From Dasypus novemcinctus (lineage: Eukaryota; Chordata; Mammalia; Cingulata; Dasypodidae), in contig NC_080673.1 of the NCBI RefSeq assembly GCF_030445035.2, forward strand, positions 181,951,216-182,015,215: DNA of 64,000 bases, given 5' to 3'. A model generated the notes under the pieces. It worked only from the letters and a program-made list of their open reading frames with translations, was not told the DNA's origin and did not search any database. Positions 58,700 through 64,000 of this stretch are shown one piece after another. A program made the translations under genes and the position numbers. How positions within the stretch are numbered: position 1 is the stretch's first letter; the number at the start of each line of letters is the position of its first letter.

Positions 58700-59300
58700 T
58701 ACACAGACAGAAATGCTAAAATATCTAACTATAAGTATGGGCTTATCTATTTTTCCTTTAAATTCTATCAGTCTTTTTTCATCTATTTGAAATTCTATTA
58801 TTAGGGGCATAAATATTTAGGATTGTCATATCCTCTTGATGAATTGACTCCTTTTTATCTTCATGAAATGTCCTGTATGCCTGGTAATAGACCTCATTTT
58901 GAAATCTACTTTGTCTCATATTTATATAGCCAGTCAAGCTTTCTTTTTCCTTCTTTTTTACCTTTAGTTTATCAAGGTTGTATATTTATATAATTTGTTT
59001 TTCCCCTTCCCCTCCTCCCTTTATGCCATCTGTGATGTCTTCTCATTTTCTCTCCTCTAGGATTCACCGGGATTCGATCCTGGAGACCCCTGATGTGGAG
59101 AAAGGTAATTGCACCACCTCAGTTCCTTCAAGATTGTATATTTAATATGGTGTTCTTGTACTTGTAGACTGCTTGTATTTAACCTGGCTTTTCTTTTTGA
59201 ATCCAATCTGAAATCTCTGCCTTTTAAATGAATGTTAAGACCATTTACATTATGGATATGGTTGAGATTAAATCTACCATATTACTTGTTTTCTATCTAA
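58700..59300 (-). repeat. Antisense L1 remnant interrupted by monomeric DAS
   Basis: 'ggcataaatatttaggattgtcatatcctcttgatgaattgactcctttt', 'aatctactttgtctcatatttatatagcc' and, after the SINE, 'gcttgtatttaacctggcttttctttttgaatccaatctgaaatctctgccttttaaatg'. Confidence 0.85.
58989..59127 (-). repeat. Monomeric DAS SINE (~139 bp)
   Basis: Minus strand: a single tRNA-like head 'aggaactgaggtggtgcaattacctttctccacatcagg' with B-box-like GGATCGAATCC, then a short 'gagagaaaatgagaag' body and no second head. Flanked by a 17 bp duplication with one mismatch (TCAAGGTTGTATATTTA at 58972-58988, TCAAGATTGTATATTTA at 59128-59144). Confidence 0.9.
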
Positions 59301-59394
59301 GATAAATATAATATTAAAGCATAAGATTCACTTATGAATAAGTAGTATATAGTATAGCAGGGTATTAATAACTTTATACTGAAAGAATAAATGG

Positions 59395-59605
59395 CCAATG
59401 AATTCATCCACACATGAATTTGAATTCTATTTGACTCTGAGCAAGTTATTAATCCTGAGTCCCAACTTTAATTTCTGAAAATGGAAATACATAAGACCAA
59501 CTTATTTATTGGGTTGTAGTGAAGCACAAATGAGTTAATGTATTTAAAGTTCATCAGTCTAGTGTTTAGCACACAGCAGATGCTCAATAACCTATAGCTG
59601 TTTTA
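59395..59605 (+). repeat. MIR relic
   Basis: 'tgactctgagcaagttattaatcctgag', 'tttctgaaaatggaaatac', '...tgtttagcacacagcagatgctcaataa', MIR order. Confidence 0.75.
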
Positions 59606-60770
59606 TTCTCTCAGAAGAGAGAGTACTACATTTAAGTATCAGCTTAAACCTAAGAAACTTTTTCTTTGTCACTTTTAGATAAGGGTACACTTCAGCTGAG
59701 TCAAGCGCAGTTAAGGCTTAAGACACCAAAAAAGGGTGCATAGGCCAAAGTCAATTCAGGCAAACAAAAGCAGGAAACAAAAGAAGCAGTGAAAAATCTA
59801 TTAACATTGTAGGGTACACACCACCTAGAACATTACTTGACCTCATAGGTTATGTTCTTGGGCGGTTTTTCAAAGTCCTTTCCTTTGCCTTTCCTCACTT
59901 CAGTCTCTCAAGAGTAGAATTTCATTTACCTGGCCACTACCCAAGAGTGTATTCCTAACAGGCAACGAGATGCTTGGGACACTGTCTCTTATCTGGCTGC
60001 TCTCATAGTTCTACAAGTCTTCTCTGAGTGATTATTTTCAGATGCTAACCTTTCCTTACCCATCTGAAGGAAGTCTAAAGTATTAACTGTATATTCCATT
60101 TAATATGACTAACTTTATAAAGTAATGACTTAATGGTCCTTTGACAAAGCTCAGAATGGTGAACATTGTCAACAAAAATAAATCCTGAACTAGATGAGAT
60201 ATAAATAGTAAATATGACTCAGAAAGTACCCCAAATATTGACATGCTTTGCATTTACTAAATATTTTCCCTTCACTTCTTCACGCTCTCTATTAATACTT
60301 AGTATTTATAGTTGTACAACTCTTGTGTCTGATTCACTTCAATTACACTCCAGTTGAGAGCAAGTTTTTACACTCTTTCATTTGGGATTACTTGGAACAG
60401 TTTATTTTATTTGTTGAAATAATCATTTCCTCTGTTTATTCTCATTCCACATGTAGCCTACAGGTTAGTAAGAGTAGGGATTAGGACAATGGTTAAACTA
60501 AATTGTTTTCTAGCTATTTCTGTTATCTTTCTGAACTAGAACTTCATATTGTGACTTTGTTACTTTATTTCAGTGGTTAAAATTTCCCAAAATATCAGAA
60601 CAAACCCATATTTAAACACTAAATTAAATAACAGGCATTAAATGGATTTTTAAAGGACTTTGGATTATGAGATTTTAACTTATTTAATAAAGATGGCAAA
60701 GTACTTTGCTATTTATCAACTTGACACTGAAAGGAGATTTAAGACACATTTTCATTTTTTTCATCAAGAG
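59606..60770. other. TBC1D19: TBC1D19 intron, no gene seen
   Basis: No recognisable feature. Confidence 0.5.
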
Positions 60771-60774
60771 CCTT

Positions 60775-60948
60775 TCTTGATCTTTGTTGTGAGGGGTGGT
60801 CCTGTGCACTCTTGGCTGTTTAGCAGCAACCCTGGCCTCTACTCACAAGTTACCAGCAATGTCCTCCTCCAGTTGTGTCATCAGATATTGCCAAAAGTTC
60901 CTGGGGTATAAAATCATCCCTGGTTGAGAACCATGCTCTAGAGTCCTG
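60775..60948 (-). repeat. MER20-like hAT-Charlie MITE
   Basis: 'ggctgtttagcagcaaccctggcctctactcacaag', 'ccagttgtgtcatcagatattgcc' and 'tcctggggtataaaatcatccctggttgagaacca' form the antisense MER20 pattern. The plus-strand frame over it (60660-60911) is not a gene. Confidence 0.75.
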
Positions 60949-62027
60949 AAATTCTCCTGATGTTCACAACAATTAATGATCTTCTCCTGTCTGGTGGCAT
61001 TAGCAAATTGTGAAGGTTGGCTATCACTTTCAATTAAGTCTCAGTCAGATCTATGTGTATTTTTCTTGTAAGTCTGGTCTCTTTGCTTCAATTCATGCTC
61101 CTCTCTATTATGCAGAATTCATTCCCTCATTCATTCTCTCACTCATTCAATAATGTTTCCTGACTAGTGACTTTATACCATGCATCATTCTAGGCATTAT
61201 GTTGGCAATCAAAACAGTTAAGGCTCTTGCTGGGTCTTACAGATTATGTTTAAGTGACACTTTTATCCTATCCTGATCTTTTAAAAAAATTAATCAGGAA
61301 TTGGAGGAGGGATGCCACCAGAAAAGGGAATTCCAAAATTCCATTCTACTTAAGCAACAATTTTGCCAGCAATAATTTTAGAAAATTGATACCTAATTTA
61401 AAAAACTTAAAACAAATATGGAAATGCTTGACGTGGCATTTTAACTTACTTGCATACCATCCTTCACTCCCCAGCTGTGAAGATGATGGTCTGCATTTCT
61501 GGTGCTGTTTGCTTGTGCCAAAGGAAGCAATGTGGACCTTGTTATAAAAAAAATTGTGGTTGTGTGTTTTGGTCTGTCTAGTGGCTCCCTGAGGGATCAA
61601 CTCAGGGGCTTGTCTTTTGTTTCACAGACCTTGGAGATTTCTCAGGACCAAAGTGACCTCCTGGGAGGCACTTGTCCAAAGCATTTAAAGGTAAATGTCC
61701 AAGCCACAGCTACCTGGGGCAAGCAATAACATCTAGGGCAAGCAGTAGACAGACAAAGTCCTGGGAAGGAAGAGTCTGGAGAAGGAGCAACATGGGGGCA
61801 TAAGGGCTTTGAAAAGCTCCTGTGTATACCAGTTCAGAAAAGTCACTAAACAATCAACTACAATCCACAAGAAGCAACAACTTTTTGGGAGAAGAGAGAC
61901 TATGATTTCCACCATTACCACATTATAATACTCACAATTTTTCATTCCAAACAAAAATTACTAGGCATGCAAAGAAATGAGAAAGTATGGCTCGTTCATA
62001 GGGAAAAAAGAAATGAGTTTAAACTTG

Positions 62028-62469
62028 TGATGGTTAGGCTAATGTGTCAACTTGGCCAGTTGTTTGGTCAAGCAAGCACTGGGCTAACTGTAATACAAAG
62101 GCATTTACGGACTTTAGTCACCATTGACTTTACTGCAGTAGTAAATCATAGATAGCTGATTACAATTACATCAGTCAGGGAGATTGCCATCAGCAATGAG
62201 TGATGCTTTAGCCAATCAGCTGAATGCCTTAAAAGGGGAAATGATTCCAGCATTGAGTAAGAATTTCCCAGCTTGTCTTTGGACAGTCAATGTCTTCCAG
62301 AACTCGTCAAGCACCTTCACTGGACTTTAATCAGAGCCCCTGGTGGCAGCCTGCCTGCAGAACCAGGACTTTTGCATCCCCATGGTCATATGAGAGACTC
62401 ACAAAATTGCATACTATTGACAGATATCTCTTGTTGATTCTGTTTCCCTAGAAAACCCTGACTAATACA
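62028..62469 (+). repeat. LTR-like mammalian repeat (family not assigned)
   Basis: Starts TGATGGTTAGGCTAATGTGTCAAC. Passes 'gccagttgtttggtcaagcaagcactggg' and 'ccaatcagctgaatgccttaaaagg', and ends 'ccctagaaaaccctgactaataca'. Possible 5 bp target duplication ACTTG (62023-62027) / AATTG (62471-62475). Confidence 0.6.
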
Positions 62470-62569
62470 AAATTGTTCCTAAGGAAGCCCAGAAATTACT
62501 TACTAGACAAGATGTTAAATCAATTTTCTTAAATATGTTCAAAGAACCAAAGAAAACCATGAGCAAAGA

Positions 62570-63800
62570 TCTAGAGGAAACCAGGAAAATAGTGCCTTAT
62601 TCAAATAGAAAATACCAATAAAGAGAAAAATTCTGGAGTTGAAAAGTACAATAAAAAATTAAAAATTCACAAAAAGTTCAAAAGCAGATTTTAGTAGGCA
62701 GAACAAATCAGCAAACTTGAAGATAAATTAACTGAGATTATCCAGTCCAAAGAATAGAAAGAAAGAAGAAAGAAGAAAGCTGAAAAGAGCTGAAGAGACC
62801 TGTGGGACATCATCAAGCATACCAACACATGCAAAATAGGTGTCTTAAAAGAAGAGGAGAAAAGGAAAGGCAAAGAAAGTCTATTTGAAGAATAATGCTC
62901 AGAACTTCCCAAAATTGTTGGAAGACATGAATTTACATATTCAAGAAGCTCAATAAACTCCAAGATACACTCAAGAGATCCACACTGAGTTATATTATAA
63001 TGAAAATGTTTAAAACCAAAGACAAAGAGATTCTTGAAAACAGCAAAAGAGAAGTGACTTGTCATATACAGGAGATCCTCAGTAAGATTAAGAGTCAATT
63101 TTTCATCAGGAACCATGGAATCTGGAGGCTGGGGAATGTTGAGTGGGAGGACATGTTCAATGTGCTGAAACAAACAGGTTTACCAAGAATTCTAATATTT
63201 GACAAAACTGTCCTTCAAAATGGAAGAAAGAATTGATTTATATATAAATAGAATATTTTTGAATTGTAAAAAGGAATAAGATACTGTTATATGCTACAAC
63301 ATGGATGAACCTTGAAGATATGTTGAGTGAAATAAGTCACACACAAAAGGACAGATATTATATCACCTCATTTATATGAAACAATTAAAATATTCAAATT
63401 CATAGAGCCAGAAATTAGAATACAGGTTACCAGGGGTAGTTGTGGGGGTAAGGGATGGAAAATTAATGCTTAAGATAGAGTTTCTGTTTGGAGTGATGGA
63501 AAAGTTTTGGTAATGGATGATGGTGATGGCAGCACAGCATTGTGACTGTATTTAACACCACTGAATAGTGTACTTGAAAGTGGTTAGATTATTAAATTCT
63601 AGCTTGTTTATATGTTACCAGAATAAAAATAAAACTATAGGATATAGTTATTATAATAATATTGTTTCATCAAGTGTCACAAAGGTACCCCACTAATGCA
63701 AAATATTTTTAATAGAGAAAACCATGGGTGTGTGGAGGGGTATATAGTAAATCTACACTTTCTATTGACATACAACTCCTCTAATAGATTTCTAAAAAAA
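62570..63800 (+). repeat. Old L1 (L1M) ORF1-region and 3'-end remnants
   Basis: 'tggagttgaaaagtacaataaaa', 'cttcccaaaattgttggaagacatgaatttacatattcaagaagctcaataaactcc', 'atcaggaaccatggaatctggaggc', then a jump to 3' sequences 'ctacaacatggatgaaccttgaagatatgttgagtgaaataagtcac' and 'gtcacaaaggtaccccactaatgcaaaat'. The 160 aa minus-strand frame at 62691-63173 is an antisense artefact. Confidence 0.85.
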
Positions 63801-64000
63801 TTAATGAAGGTGATAAGGCATACCCAAATAAATGAAAGCTGATGGAGTACATTGCTAGTTGAACAGCCCTATAAGAAATGCTAAATGGAGCCCTTTAGGC
63901 TGAAATGAAAAGATACTAAGATGGTAACTCAAAACCATATAGGAAATATAGAGCATTAATAAAGGTAACTATATAGATAAATATAAAAGCCGATATTGTT

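Larger units (their letters stand above)
28650..64000 (-). other. TBC1D19: TBC1D19 locus, 3' part (partial gene, 5' end outside window)
   Basis: Extent of the TBC1D19 transcription unit visible here, from the predicted poly(A) site to the right edge. Six coding exons of 33, 110, 92, 116, 71 and 75 bp (497 nt) join in one frame with compatible phases and canonical GT-AG introns. Together they encode about 165 C-terminal residues of a protein whose vertebrate orthologues are about 526 residues (length from memory). TBC proteins are typically Rab GTPase-activating proteins acting on membrane traffic. The N-terminal half of the TBC domain, where the usual catalytic Arg and Gln fingers lie, is not in this window, so GAP competence cannot be judged. 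No exon was recognised between 49819 and 64000. True introns and a polypyrimidine tract before each exon argue against a processed copy. Confidence 0.93.

Noticed and set aside
62691..63173. 160 aa minus-strand open frame, the longest in the window
   Set aside because: Antisense of L1 ORF1-region sequence; hydrophobic composition follows from AT-rich antisense codons.

Overview
The window is nuclear DNA of a xenarthran mammal, most likely an armadillo (Dasypus). The main evidence is many DAS-type, tRNA-derived SINEs (monomers, dimers, the ~400 bp DAS-III form and one apparent tetramer), together with xenarthran-looking L1 3' ends and MaLR-like LTRs. Base composition is AT-rich, and no bacterial gene organisation, CRISPR array or RNA gene was seen.

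One protein-coding gene is supported: TBC1D19, a TBC (Tre2-Bub2-Cdc16) domain Rab-GAP family member, on the minus strand. Its last six coding exons lie at 49786-49818, 44348-44457, 42082-42173, 34847-34962, 29874-29944 and 28781-28855. All have GT-AG introns, and the phases join into one uninterrupted frame ending in a TGA stop. An AATAAA signal about 105 bp after the stop sets a short 3' UTR. The exons encode about 165 C-terminal residues, including the distal TBC helices with the LLLWDRILGY signature. The 5' exons were not found and should lie beyond position 64000, so everything from 49819 to the right edge is read as one large intron.

Positions 1 to ~28650 are intergenic sequence 3' of TBC1D19 (in human the next gene on that side is STIM2; this is remembered synteny, not seen here). 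The region is dominated by repeats: a four-headed DAS array (2440-3175), MER5A and MIR relics, and a MaLR provirus with both LTRs (10401-13695). The provirus sits inside an L1 ORF2 remnant and itself contains another LTR and a dimeric SINE. Further right are an antisense L1 split by a DAS-II SINE and a solo LTR (15150-17500), an L2 endonuclease relic (19600-20110), tandem MLT1/MaLR LTRs (20815-21459) and a long L1 3' end (22388-24515).

The introns of TBC1D19 (28856-64000) hold L1 fragments, four DAS-II/DAS-III SINEs with target-site duplications, an armadillo-type L1 3' end 95 bp from a splice donor, a (TATC)n(TACC)n microsatellite, a 5'-truncated MaLR element, a solo LTR with a duplicated poly(A)-signal segment, and MIR/L2/MER20 relics. 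I found no sign of a novel gene system. The notable content is the layered insertion history and the proximity of recent insertions to TBC1D19 splice sites.
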